Shown: positions 36,501 to 47,580 of the stretch, one piece after another | Layout: each line of letters opens with the position of its first letter | How positions within the stretch are numbered: the first letter of the stretch is position 1 | Origin: Aphelocoma coerulescens | Lineage: Eukaryota; Chordata; Aves; Passeriformes; Corvidae | Assembly: GCF_041296385.1 (NCBI RefSeq) | Contig: NC_091014.1 | Location: 16,715,578 to 16,779,577, forward strand | DNA: 64,000 nucleotides | Direction: 5' to 3' | Notes under the pieces: generated by a model | Told to the model about the DNA's origin: nothing | Seen by the model: only the letters and a program-made list of their open reading frames with translations | Databases searched by the model: none | Translations under genes and position numbers: made by a program

Positions 36501-38300
36501 TCTCTTGGGCTGGCGACATTATTATCAGAGTTAATACCATCAGAGAGAAATGTCTCATGTGTTTCTGTCTTATGCTGTATTCCTGGGCATTCTACTGGAG
36601 GGGAAGATCCTCCAGCTGCCCTGAGACCCAAGGGGGCCCTGTTGCCCCTCTGAACATCACTAAAAATCAATCCCTCTTCAAAGTAGGCCAAGAGTGAAGT
36701 GTTTTCTAGGTTAGTTTACACCAATTCACCATACATTTCTGCTCCATCAAACACACCTGTAAAGAACATCAGTGGCAAGAAACCAAAGGGGATGAGGAAA
36801 GAGTGATGTAGGGTTGGATGGCACTACTGAGGCCTAGGCTGCGGAGTCAGGACTTAGTTACTCACTTGACATGATCTGTGATCTTAATACCACACTTTGA
36901 AATAGGGGTAGAGTCCAGGCTGACACCTTAGGCATTACCCAGCCCTTCTTCCTTGCCAAGACAAAATCAGGTCCACCTGAGACATTCCTGGCTGATATTT
37001 AGAAGATTTTTTAGTGTCCTAATATCTCATTAAATGACTGTCTAATATGCTTGAACAATCTACATCCCTATATTTGCTGTTTAGGACATATTACTGGCCA
37101 ATGGTTCAGTTGTGTCAGTACTACAGAGTCAAGAAGCCAGAATGTCCCACTTCCCAGGGAACAAGGCTAGTACACCAAATAGGGCCACCACCTGTATCCT
37201 GCCGAGAAGAGGACTGGAGGGGTTGGTGGAAGCCCCTCAAGCCTCACATTGGTTCCCCACATCCTTGGTAGCTGGGCAGTGTTAGGTGTCCTTTATGCTC
37301 CCCTCTGGACTTGCTGTGTTCCCTACAAAAGCCAAGGAGAGACAGAGAAGGGTCTCAATCAATTTGTTCTTAAATGGCCCTAAATAGCCTGCAGCCTTCC
37401 CCACCCAGTGCTGGGGTCTGGCTGCTCAGCGAGGCAGTGCCTTCACCTGCCTCTGGGATTCAACAGAGCAGACCTCACTTGAAGGAAAGAAATGTGAAAT
37501 TGAATATTAGCAGAAGATCTGATGGTATATCCATCCAAGCATTATGGACCTGACTGAGTACACAGTGCTACACATACACATATGTGCTTGTTGCTTTTTA
37601 ATGCCTGTGGCAATCACATTTTTGCTCGACCCAAGTTTCCTTTATTTGCAAAAGTAAAAATGCTATTATTGCTGACCATAAAATTATGCAGGCCTTTTAT
37701 ACATTGCTATAGGAGTTGAAGTGCTCCACTGATTTTCAAGCATGCAATTGAGGATTTGTGTGCAAACAGTGCATAAATATGTACTTTTGTTACTCAGATG
37801 TAGTTTGCCTGTCAAATCTGGATGAATTTGCTGTTTTTGCAAAAGTGGTCACCGTAGAAGCTTTCCCAAGAATCCCCAGCAGTAAAAAAATCCACATTCT
37901 GTGTCTTGTCTGAATAAGCAATTTTTTCATCTCTTAATCTTCTTTAATGGAATTGCATAAAAAACAGGCTGTAGTGAATTTTGCTGCAACATTTTGCTGC
38001 AACAAGAAATCCCAAAATCATTAAAGAAATTCCCTATGACTTTCAAAGAGGAATCATCCTTCTTTTTCAAGTACTTCATCAAATTAAGACCAGACTCTGC
38101 CATATGCCTAAGAACAGTTTCTGTGTGTTGATTTAATAAATATATTATGGTACAAAACTGAAGAGAATTAGGATAAATACTAAGATATGTATATATTTAT
38201 ACTAAGATCTATATATTGAAAGCACACCCCAAATCCACACGTTTACAGTCTTCTTTGATTTTCCTGGCACCAGTATAGCTGTGAGTTAAAATTTAAACTG

Positions 38301-38306
38301 GAGCTC
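38301..38306. repeat. Probable target-site duplication, left (GAGCTC)
   Basis: GAGCTC directly precedes the TG of the solo LTR and recurs at 38893-38898 with one base between LTR end and repeat (or a 7 bp duplication with one mismatch, GGAGCTC versus AGAGCTC). Confidence 0.6.
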
Positions 38307-38891
38307 TGTGGAGCCCGGTGGGCCTACGGACCAAAGAACAAAGGGAGTCCATTGGTGGGACTGTCCCTAAGTCCTGAGATCCTCCCAGGTTAGGGTGACT
38401 GAAAGGCTTCCCCCAGCACGCTCTGCCCTGTTATGTTAATGTACCCCAGTTCTGCTTCCCCGGTTGGCCGCTGGCCTCCCCACCCCTTTGTACCTTATAT
38501 GTCCCTGCCCTAGAAGGTTCTCCACTCCATGTTCCCCCATTGGCCCTTGCCCCATCGCCACTCCCCCAGAGCTCCCTATTGGCTTCCATTCCTTAGTCCA
38601 GCCTGTGTACCGCCCCTGTGCCCTTAGATCCTTGATCTCTGTTGCTCTTTCTCTGCTCCTCTATATAAACCTGGACTCTCCCGTATTCCCCGTCTTTGTC
38701 CCTGGACCTCTTCCCACGCGTGGCTGGAATAAACCTCCCCCGTGGAACCCCATATGGAGAACTTTCCTGCCTGCTTTGTCGTCGGTTCATCCTTAGCTAT
38801 CCGGTGTGGTGTGCGTGTGTGGTGGCCTCGCCGAGTGGAGACGCTTTTGGGAAGGTCGCGGCACTTTACCATACAGCACCGTGCTGCAACA
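38307..38891 (+). mobile_element. Solo LTR of an avian endogenous retrovirus
   Basis: About 585 bp from TGTGGAGCCC to GTGCTGCAACA, GC-richer than its surroundings. It has inverted CCAAT motifs (CATTGG, TATTGG), a TATA box (TATATAA at about 38663-38669) and AATAAA (38728-38733) about 60 bases downstream, followed by a U5-like GT-rich segment. The order TATA, poly(A) signal, U5 fixes the + orientation. GAGCTC flanks both ends. No internal viral sequence is present, so this is the product of LTR-LTR recombination. Confidence 0.8.
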
Positions 38892-39088
38892 AGAGCTCAT
38901 GCTCCTTTTTAAGGATGGAGCATTTTATATAGCATTGAACACAGCATAGCAGAAAAATATACATTGTTAAGGGCCTGGACTTGTATTCTCACTTGCATTA
39001 CGGAAACAGGATAATAAAGAGCTGAGGAGATGGATCTTGTAGGAATTTTTCTGTTAAGGCATGCTTCAGTTAACGGCAAGATGGTTGG

Positions 39089-39123
39089 GTTTTTTTGTTG
39101 GTTTTTTTTGTTGTTTTTTTTTT
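39089..39123. repeat. T-rich low-complexity tract
   Basis: Runs of T broken by GTTG and GG, about 35 bases. Confidence 0.8.
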
Positions 39124-42100
39124 CCTGTGCTCTTTATTAATAGGAAAATTCCTAATATTAACATGGTACAGCTACTTCTGTCTCATGGAGATATGCAGTT
39201 GGAGGTTTTTCCTTACTTCTGACTAGGATGCAATGTTACTGCTCCATTTAAATTTAGTGTTCCATTTGTATGACTGTAGGGGGATTAAAAAAATCCTGTT
39301 AAGAAATGATTAATGGTCAAGTCACAGCGATGAAATAAAAAACTAAAACTAATTAATTCATTATCTTGCTCTAACTCCCCAAATGACTGTATCAATTGCA
39401 GCCTAATTCCTAATGACTGGGACAAAGAGGTGACATGTATCCTTGGAAGAGCTGAGGGACAAACCTTTTTGTATTCCACTAGATTTCCCTGAATATTCTT
39501 GCTCAGAAGGCAGAGCTCAGCAGTAAAAAGAACATAGTGCTTTTGAGCTGCAGCAGTAAGATTTTTTCTTGAGTTAGCTGATGACCTTACCTATTCACTC
39601 CATCCCCTCTCAGACTTCAGAGCACTGAGTTCAACACACATGACATTTGTATAATACTTCTCACTGAATAAATGTGCTGTTAAGCATGTTGCTCAGGTTT
39701 CCATGTCTCTTTACAAAGCTATTGCCTGCCTGTGAAAAGCAGTCTGCCTTCATCCAGGTGTGCAAGCCATGCCTTGAAAACATCACTCCTTTCTGCCAGT
39801 GCCACTTATTTGATGTCATGAACACACAGCATGCTGGGTGCCCTCCCACACCACAGCTATCCCTCCCTCTCCTCTCCAGCTCAGATGAGCACATATTGGG
39901 ACCTTGGACTTACTCAATGCCTCTGAAGAGCAAGGTAGAAAAGTCCGACATTTTGCTGGAAGAAACCCAGCACAGAAAAGCTCCAATCACTGAAATTTGC
40001 AGCTAAGCAGGCAGAAGTAGGTCAGGTCTGATGCTATTTGCAGACTGCTTTTCCAGGGAATGGGGAAGAGGCTAATCAGTGCCAGGGGTTAACATAGATG
40101 GCTATGATGTCAGCTCACCCGTTCTCAAGGAGAGGTTTGTATTTGACCTCCTCCAGTGATGCCTGCATGCTCTTAGAGCTTATTCTAACATGAAGAGCTA
40201 CTAAGCTGTTCTTCCCATGTGTATTTCACCCTGGCTGCTGTTGGAAGGCCTTGGTCTTTGCATTATTCCTTTCTGCCCCTCTGCATCCAAGGAAGACCTA
40301 CACAGTCTGTATCTCTCTGTTAGGAAGCTGAAGTAATGTTTTATATTTTACATTCAGCAGCCATGTAGAAGTCATGTTTGGGCTCAAGTCTGATTCGATT
40401 TAAGACTCAATTTATCTCCATACAAGAAAGTTTACTTTGTTGTGCTTTTATATTTGGCATATTATCAAAAGAGAGGTGTCCTGCCTGGCGTTCTCAGGGC
40501 ACTGCTTATTTTCTGAGCATTTCCTGGAGCTGTGGCAGTGTTATATCGCTGCTCTGCATTGGGATGTGTCATGGATATAGCAGTGTTTTCCTGGGACACA
40601 GCTCACCCTGAAACACAGCTCACTCCTGTTTTTACCAGGAAGCTCTTGTTGCCCTCAGGAGGCAGGATTTTGGTGAGTCTGGACAACATTTTGGCCTGAA
40701 TAGATTAAAAATGGGTGATTTGTAAATACCTGGGTGTTGATTCAGGTGTTAAGAGGAGGTTATTGGGGCTTTGCAAAGAAGAATATCCAAAATATCAAAG
40801 CCATAACCCCCAAGCATGGTTGGCAGATGGGCCCTTCAAAAATTGCTGTAGTTCCAGTGCTGATACCAACTTCATGCTCTGCTTTGTTTGGTTATGTCTT
40901 TCTCAGATGTCACTATGGTGTGTGCTTAGATAGGATCCCCTTTCCAGAAAGTTCATTTATGTGGTATTTATAAGGCAGAGACATCTGTCTCTTTCTTTTG
41001 TGAGCCTGTGCTCTGTTTTTGATTTAGTGTATTGGGTCCCTTCAGTGCCAAGAAAACACTCTACTCCTCTCAGGCTGATAAATTCTGCTGATTGCTCTCA
41101 TTCTGATTTCTTATATGAGGAGACATTTTAATATTGCCTTCTTATCTATCAAACCTCTTCTTCATCTCAGGGACTCAGGCAAGTATCTGTTTGGGAAGTG
41201 ATTTCTTGTAAGTGTTATTTTCTAAAGGTGAACTCCTCCTGGCCACTGCTTTTAATCACATTTTAATGGCAAAGGGCTTGCAGAGGGATTGCGTAATCAA
41301 AAAGATGGCTTTGCTTATCCTCCCAAGAGTTTTGCCACAGTTGGACTCAGCCTGCTTTCCCCATCCCTTGCCTAGCAATCACAGAGAGGAAGGGAAGAAA
41401 GAGGATGCTCTTCAAACTGTGTTCTTTAAGCTCAGGGTTGACTATTCACCCAAAATGTAAAGCAGGAAGCAATTACTGGAATCTGTGAGTCTCATCTCAA
41501 GAAGGCACATGTATTTATATTCATAACCACTAAAGGCATTTAATTTCTTGCAGTGAATCTGTGGTTCACAGTAAATAGCTATTTGTCCTCATGTCCAGGG
41601 AACAAAAAGATCACAAGTGCTTTCTGCTGGCAAGAATCAAACATCTTGCTTTTGTCAGTAGGTCTTTGATATGCAGGAGCAGCCATGGAGACAGTGAAAG
41701 CAGCCTTGTACCACTCCTTTGCACCTGGACAGATGAGCAGTAGCAGACTTTGGTTAGGCAGCCTCCAGAGGCTGGTGACACCAAACACTGCTATTCTTAA
41801 ACAAGGGAAAAATAACGAGCTTAGGGACAACCAGAAATGTGTTTCAGCACAGTTTGTGTCTGGGTAGCATCTATTTTCCTTCTGTCAGGCTCCATTTTAG
41901 GCACTTTGAGCAAAACATCGTTTTTGGTATCGTATTTCCAAGAACATGGTATGTTTGACTCAGGAGCCAGATCTAGTGCTGGCTAGTGGTCAGAAATTAG
42001 AGAGAGTACAGTTTGTGAATAATCAGTCTTTAACCAATACTGAAAGAAAACTACATTTGTTTCTTAATTTTAGTCCTTTTTGTGTTGGCCAGTGCTGGAG

Positions 42101-42299
42101 AAAGGGCACCTGGCCCCTGGGAGGTGTTTTGCTCTGTCAGGAGGCATCACTGGGTTCAGAGGTGCACCTAAGCAATGTGTCGCTCATTCCTCACCACCTC
42201 ACTATTAGCTGGTGAGGATTAGTGTGACAGATGAACCTGAAATATTTTCTTTTTGCTGCTCTTTTTCAGCCCCACTGCAAATAAAACTCTTAACTTTAT

Positions 42300-42650
42300 T
42301 CTTCTCTTAACCCTAAACTTACTATTAACCTTAAATCAACTGCGGCTGAACCATTGGCAGTTTTCCTCTGGCCATTACCCGTGCTAAATACTTCTCACAG
42401 CTACCATCTCTGAAGTCTCTACTTCCCTTGTGCAACCCCATTTCAGTCTCACAGCCATGGGTGTACTGGCATTTCTCTTTCAACCCTAACTCTAAATATG
42501 GGTTGGGAAGTTCTCCTAGATTCACATTAGAAAAAAAAAAAAAAAAAAGCAGTCTTTCTTTTCCTCTAGTAACAGAGCTAGAGAAGGGTTAGGATTAGGG
42601 ATAGATATAGAGTAAGGGTCAAAAATTAGTTAGGACTTGGGTTGGGGCTG
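42300..42650. repeat. Degenerate telomere-like motifs
   Basis: The left part has CTTAACCCTAAAC, ATTAACCTTAAATC and later CAACCCTAACTC (C-rich orientation); the right part has GGGTTAGGATTAGGG and AAAATTAGTTAGG (G-rich orientation). Motifs near TTAGGG/CCCTAA thus occur in opposite orientations around an A18 run at 42531-42548. The repeats are too degenerate to call a true interstitial telomere array. Confidence 0.35.
42531..42548. repeat. Homopolymer A tract
   Basis: Eighteen consecutive A residues. Confidence 0.9.
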
Positions 42651-43230
42651 AGAAAAGCTCTTGCTCTGCCTAGGGAACTACAGCTTTTGGAAGGGTTCCT
42701 AGTGTCTTTTCTCACTACCAAGATCCCCTAGGGAAATCCTTTTCTAGTACCCTGCAAGGAGATGATTATTTCATAAGAAAATGAGGTGGTGCATTCCTGT
42801 AAAAATAACTTGTTTCCTGGTTTTGTTCCAAGTACAGATGAAGCACAGATAGATTTATCACATTTCCTTATAAGCCTTCATTTGAACATTGGTCACTTTA
42901 TTTTAAGCCATTTTTCTTTCTACCGTGCCTCTTTCCTGGCCCCAGGTGTGGACTGCTGAGGAGGACACACAGACAGGGAGCTTGTGCACAGCAGTGCAAG
43001 GTGGGTGGAGCAGTTCTCTGCTCCCTGACTCTGCAGAGCAAGTTTGTGTCCTGCCTTGCTTGAGCACAACAGGTCTAGTACAATTACACTACACAAGAAC
43101 CAAATACAGCAGTGACTGAGATGCTTATGTTGTAATTTCCCTGGGGTGTAAGTATTTGGGGAGTAAAGGTTTCTCTTATGGTACAAAACCCTTCTCTGAG
43201 CGTAGTGACTGAGAAAACAACAAATGGAAA

Positions 43231-43982
43231 TGTGAACAGTGTATTAACACAATCACAGCAGGCTGCTTCTCTTACGCCAGAGGCGCTGGAGAAAGGAAAC
43301 CAGAGTGGAGAGCGCTGGATTTCTTCCACCTATGTCGCGGTGACCCAGCCCACTGCGGGGCTGGGGCAGCGTGATGCCAATCAATCCCAGCCCCTCCCCT
43401 GGATCGAGTTTCCCAAAGAAGCAGACTCAGAGGGTGGGTCGAGGGGAGGCTCAGCAGCCTAAGCCGCACCCCCTGGGCAGTGCCCGGGTCCAAGCCGCCT
43501 CCCCCGGTTCGGGAAAATTCCCGGTTACTCGGTTGTTCATTGGTTCTCTGTTACAACCCCTGCCTCTCGGTTCCCCCCAGTGGTTCTTGTTAAATTGTAT
43601 CCTCTCCTGGCTTGTAACTCATTGGTTGTTTTCCCCTTTCCCCGCGGTTTTCAAATTCCCTATAAAACTGAGGACGAGCCTCGGGGGAGGATCCCATCGC
43701 ATTCCATCCCTTCTGAGCTTCTTTGGGTTGCCAAACTTCTAACAATAAACCTGTTAGGAGTCAGACCAGGGTGGCCTCTCTCTTCCTTTGTCTCCGAGCT
43801 AATGTGAGCCGATACCATCGGCTCCTGCCGTGTTCCCTCTGCCGAGAAGCCAGCCAGCCCAGCCAGCAGCTCTTTTCCTGATGCCAAAGTCGCTTCTGCG
43901 ATGCACAGAAGAACACAGCTGGACTCTCTCTGACCGGGGGCTTGCCAGAGCTCATGCCTCGAGCAGCAAGAACTGTGTTACA
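43231..43982 (+). mobile_element. Probable solo LTR of an endogenous retrovirus
   Basis: A GC-rich block with U3-like inverted CCAAT motifs (CATTGGTT twice), a TATA box (TATAAAA at 43661-43667), AATAAA at 43744-43749 and a U5-like tail that may end at GTGTTACA (43982). The spacing from TATA to poly(A) signal is about 80 bases, as in retroviral R regions. The sequence differs from the LTRs at 22 and 38 kb, so it is a third family. The left boundary (a TGTGAACAG start is assumed) and a target-site duplication could not be confirmed; true limits may differ by tens of bases or more. Confidence 0.65.
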
Positions 43983-46900
43983 TCTGCACTGAAGAACAAG
44001 TACATAGCCCTGAACCCAGCATGGTGACATGCTGTAGGCAGTGTTGAAAATCCAGCTATTGTGATATCATATCTAGGTCTTACTTGTTCTCACAGGTCAT
44101 CAGACTCTCTGGAGTTTGCAAACAGGCTCACTTGTTTTGGTTTTTTGTTGCTTTCATAATAACCCATATGAGCTCTTTAGTAAATTGCCACTGTGAGTTC
44201 TTCCACTTGCATCACAGTTTTTTGATACTTCAGTTCTGAAGTATCATAAAACCTGGATTAATAGTGTAATGGGAATTTGGAGAGCTGTAGCATACAAGCA
44301 GTAGGTGTTCATGAAGCACAATTATAACACTGAGCTAATCAGCACTGCATTCAGTTGACTAAATTCTCATATTTTAAATGACAGTAAAAAAAATCTCCAT
44401 GTAAGAAAAATTAAGGATGATGCAAATGCAGGGAAAAGTCAAGGCAAGTTCACTATTTCAGTAGACAATGTGTCAGAGCTGTCCTGTTGGTTAAAGCCAG
44501 TACTACTAGTGCACACCATGCTTCCCAGCTCCTGCAGGTTTAAAGGCACAGGAAGGTAACACACAGCTCCTGATTGAGGAGTTTATGATGGCATGGGGGA
44601 AACGGTGTGCAAGAGTTGGCAGGGGTGCTGGATACTGGCATCCTCAATATCCCCACAGGCAAAATAGTTTTGTTTGAGACCTGCTTCACCAGTCTCCATG
44701 CAAGGTATGGATGATGCATGTCCCACATTTCTACAGATCGTCTCTAAAGGTTTTACACTTTTTATCATGGGTTTCCTTAACCTTTCATGTTGTATCAGTA
44801 CACGCTCAGCAAATCTGAAGACAGAATGCACATCAGATAGGTGAGATGAGTCTTGGCTGACCTCAAAGGGTAAATTATGTTTAAAAGGAAAAAGTGCTGC
44901 CTCCTTGATCTGTTTCATATGGGTTTTTTCCATTTTAGTTTTTAATTTTGTGTCAGAGTAACTCTCAGAAAATGTCTCCCCCCCACTTGTCTCTCTTCCA
45001 AACAGGGGCTGTTTTCAAGACACAATGGTGCAGAGTGGCCCTAATGAAGTTCTACCTCTTGTTAAATTGGAGCTTTATCCATGCAGCAGTTTTAGCCCAG
45101 TGGTGGCAGCCAAGTCAGGCACATCCACTGCCCTTTGGCTATTGCACTGATTCTGCACTGGTGACCAGTCCCTGTCCCATCACTGCTGCTCTTAACCACT
45201 CAGGGCCTTATTAGAAGGCCACCACTCATACATGGACACTCATTTATGTAATTCTTTTATAGCTTTCCCCTCTCTGTGCCCAGAGACACCCTTGAAATGC
45301 AGATATCTCCCATGATTTTTGAATGCAGGTGCTCCCTGCCCATGAGTGACGTGGCACAGAGAAAATAACCCTCAGTAAGATGCCTGAACCGTCCATTTCA
45401 GCATTTTCTGAACTCCAGCGGCATAGGGCTTAATTGAGAAAATTGTCTAAGAAAGCCTTCACTGAGTGGAGCACATGAAGAGAAAATAAAGAATGAGGCC
45501 CTGGTTCCATCCACAGAAGCTGTCATGATTTATTTGCTGTCACTTGAATCTACATTAAAAGGCTTGCTGCGACTTCACCAATTTCTTTCCATTCTGATTG
45601 TCTCGATCTCTGCTGATATTTGAGGCCTGGCTTGTTATATTTGAATTTGAAAGATATGTAGCCACCCGAGCCTGGCAGCATGCTACCATTAACTTCTCCT
45701 GCCCAATGGGCTTTTGCTGGTCCTTTATGGAAGATGAAAATGGATGAATCAACTTCAGAGGCTTTCTGGATTGTACAAACCCCATCTTTCTTCCTACCCA
45801 AGTAAAGCAAGAAGTCCTGCTAATGAACCCATTGGAGGAGGGCTCTGTCTGCTGCTCTGTGGCAGCGACATCCAGCATGGCTGTGAACTTTTTGAGCAGC
45901 CATTTCTAAATTGGGAAGTCTTAGATATACGTGGCCATTTTCTTGTTTTAAAAGAAGAAGTCAATACGTATGCACAGTTTGATCCCCATTAAGGGCTAAA
46001 GTGATGCCATGTTTCACCAGGAGAACGTTAATGCTATCAGTTTTTCAGCTTTCTTACTTTATTTTCAGCATGTCATGTCCCTTCATATTTAGCATGTTAT
46101 GAGGGTCCACTGGAATTCAATTACTGCTTGTCACCGCTGTTTGTATTGATTTATAGATCATCCATTTTGACAAGTTCATTGCCAAGCTTTAATATGCCTT
46201 AATAGCTTTATTGTTTATTAATGGTAATGCAGTGGTCCAATCTCCAGCCTGCAGTAAATGTCAGCCCTTCCTTTCAGTGCAGACTATGGGCTGCACAGAA
46301 TGGGTGAATGAGTGGCCATGACCAGGTGCTTGCCAGCACCCTCCTCCCCCTGCCCAAATGCCACCAGCACCAATTGCTTTAGTTAATGACCTCCACAGAT
46401 TTCCTGCAGCACCTCCAATAAAGAATTAAGAAGAGATTTGTCTAACAGCCTCTTGTCAGGAGGAGTAATGTGCCCAGCAGTGCCAGTGGGGTTTTGGTGG
46501 TGCCACAATGTGTGGCGCTGCTGGTGCTGTGGTACCTCTGGGCACAGAGAGCCCTGGCATACTCCACTCCTGGCTCAGCACACAGACCACACCTTACCCC
46601 TAAAAAGATGAACAGTAACACTGCCACTGGTCAGCATATCTGAACATAGTTACATAGCCGAGACTATTATGGGGAATACAGAGGTGAAAAGTGTATGTGC
46701 ATCATGGGGCTTTTTTATGTCAGGCTATGTAGAGTTTTATAATGAGGGCAGAGTTCACTGGCAATTATTGCTTAGAAAAGTTTCCATGGATAGCTATTTT
46801 TCTTTCTTTTCTTGCCAACTGGCTTTTTGAAGTATCAATTTACCATAGGAAAAATCCTCCTCAAAAGTAGGAGTCCCCAGGCACTATGGGCCAGGACTAC

Positions 46901-47536
46901 TTCAGTGCAACCGTGCCATAAAAAAAAGGAATGTCCTCAACAGTAACATAATGGCTTGTATTTCTTAGGCATAAGCTGTTGCACATTGGTAGGATAAGAG
47001 ATGAGCAGCAGCACATTTCTGAGTATTTTCTGCCTAGAAATATACAGGCCAAATTTTTCAAATGAAGCTGTAGCTGTTTCTCCATGCATGGGTTTGTGTG
47101 TTTTCCCCTCGCCACCACCAGCCACCCTTGCAGCGCTGAGCACAGTGCTTTGTTTTTCAGGGCTGTTTGCAATCCCAGGATGGCTGCAGAGGAGAGCAGC
47201 TGCAGCTCAGAGGTGCAGGGCTGAGCTTTTATCCAAGCTGGGGAAACATGAGGTGCAAACCCTTTCCCGAGCAGCAGCTATCAGCAGTTCAGGTTCCTTT
47301 GCACAGCATTGCTCTCTCCTGTGAGCTGCTGACAGTGACAGCCAAGGACTCTTTTCTTTCAAGACCCTTCCAGAAAGGCTTCTCCTTCCCAATATCTTGC
47401 TCAGCAGTGCTGAGCATCTTCAGAGAAATAAAATGTGCTCATTTCTGCCTTGGTCTGCTGCATATCCCCAGGAGCATTAGTTCATATATTCCTCTCACCT
47501 TGACTCAAATAATGAGAAATGGGTATCACACTGTCT

Positions 47537-47580
47537 TTCTTTCTCTCTCTCTCTCACGCACACACACACAAATACACACA
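47537..47580. repeat. CT/CA compound microsatellite
   Basis: A (CT)n run passes into a (CA)n run with one CG interruption, then a CA-rich tail. Confidence 0.85.

Larger units (their letters stand above)
29330..38300. other. Intergenic, no gene recognised
   Basis: No recognisable coding exon, RNA gene or large mobile element. It contains the short hairpin at 29847-29930 and a TA microsatellite at 30482-30506. A purine-rich stretch at about 32210-32350 (GGGGTGGGGGGGTGGGG inside it) yields long antisense frames through composition alone. Confidence 0.55.
38899..43230. other. Intergenic, no gene recognised
   Basis: No gene found. Holds a T-rich tract at 39089-39123, the telomere-like tract at about 42300-42650 and an A18 run. 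Remaining open frames are short and unsupported. Confidence 0.55.

Noticed and set aside
46040..46260. AT-rich block that looks like a conserved non-coding element
   Set aside because: Conservation cannot be judged from one sequence; there is no internal structure to support a call.
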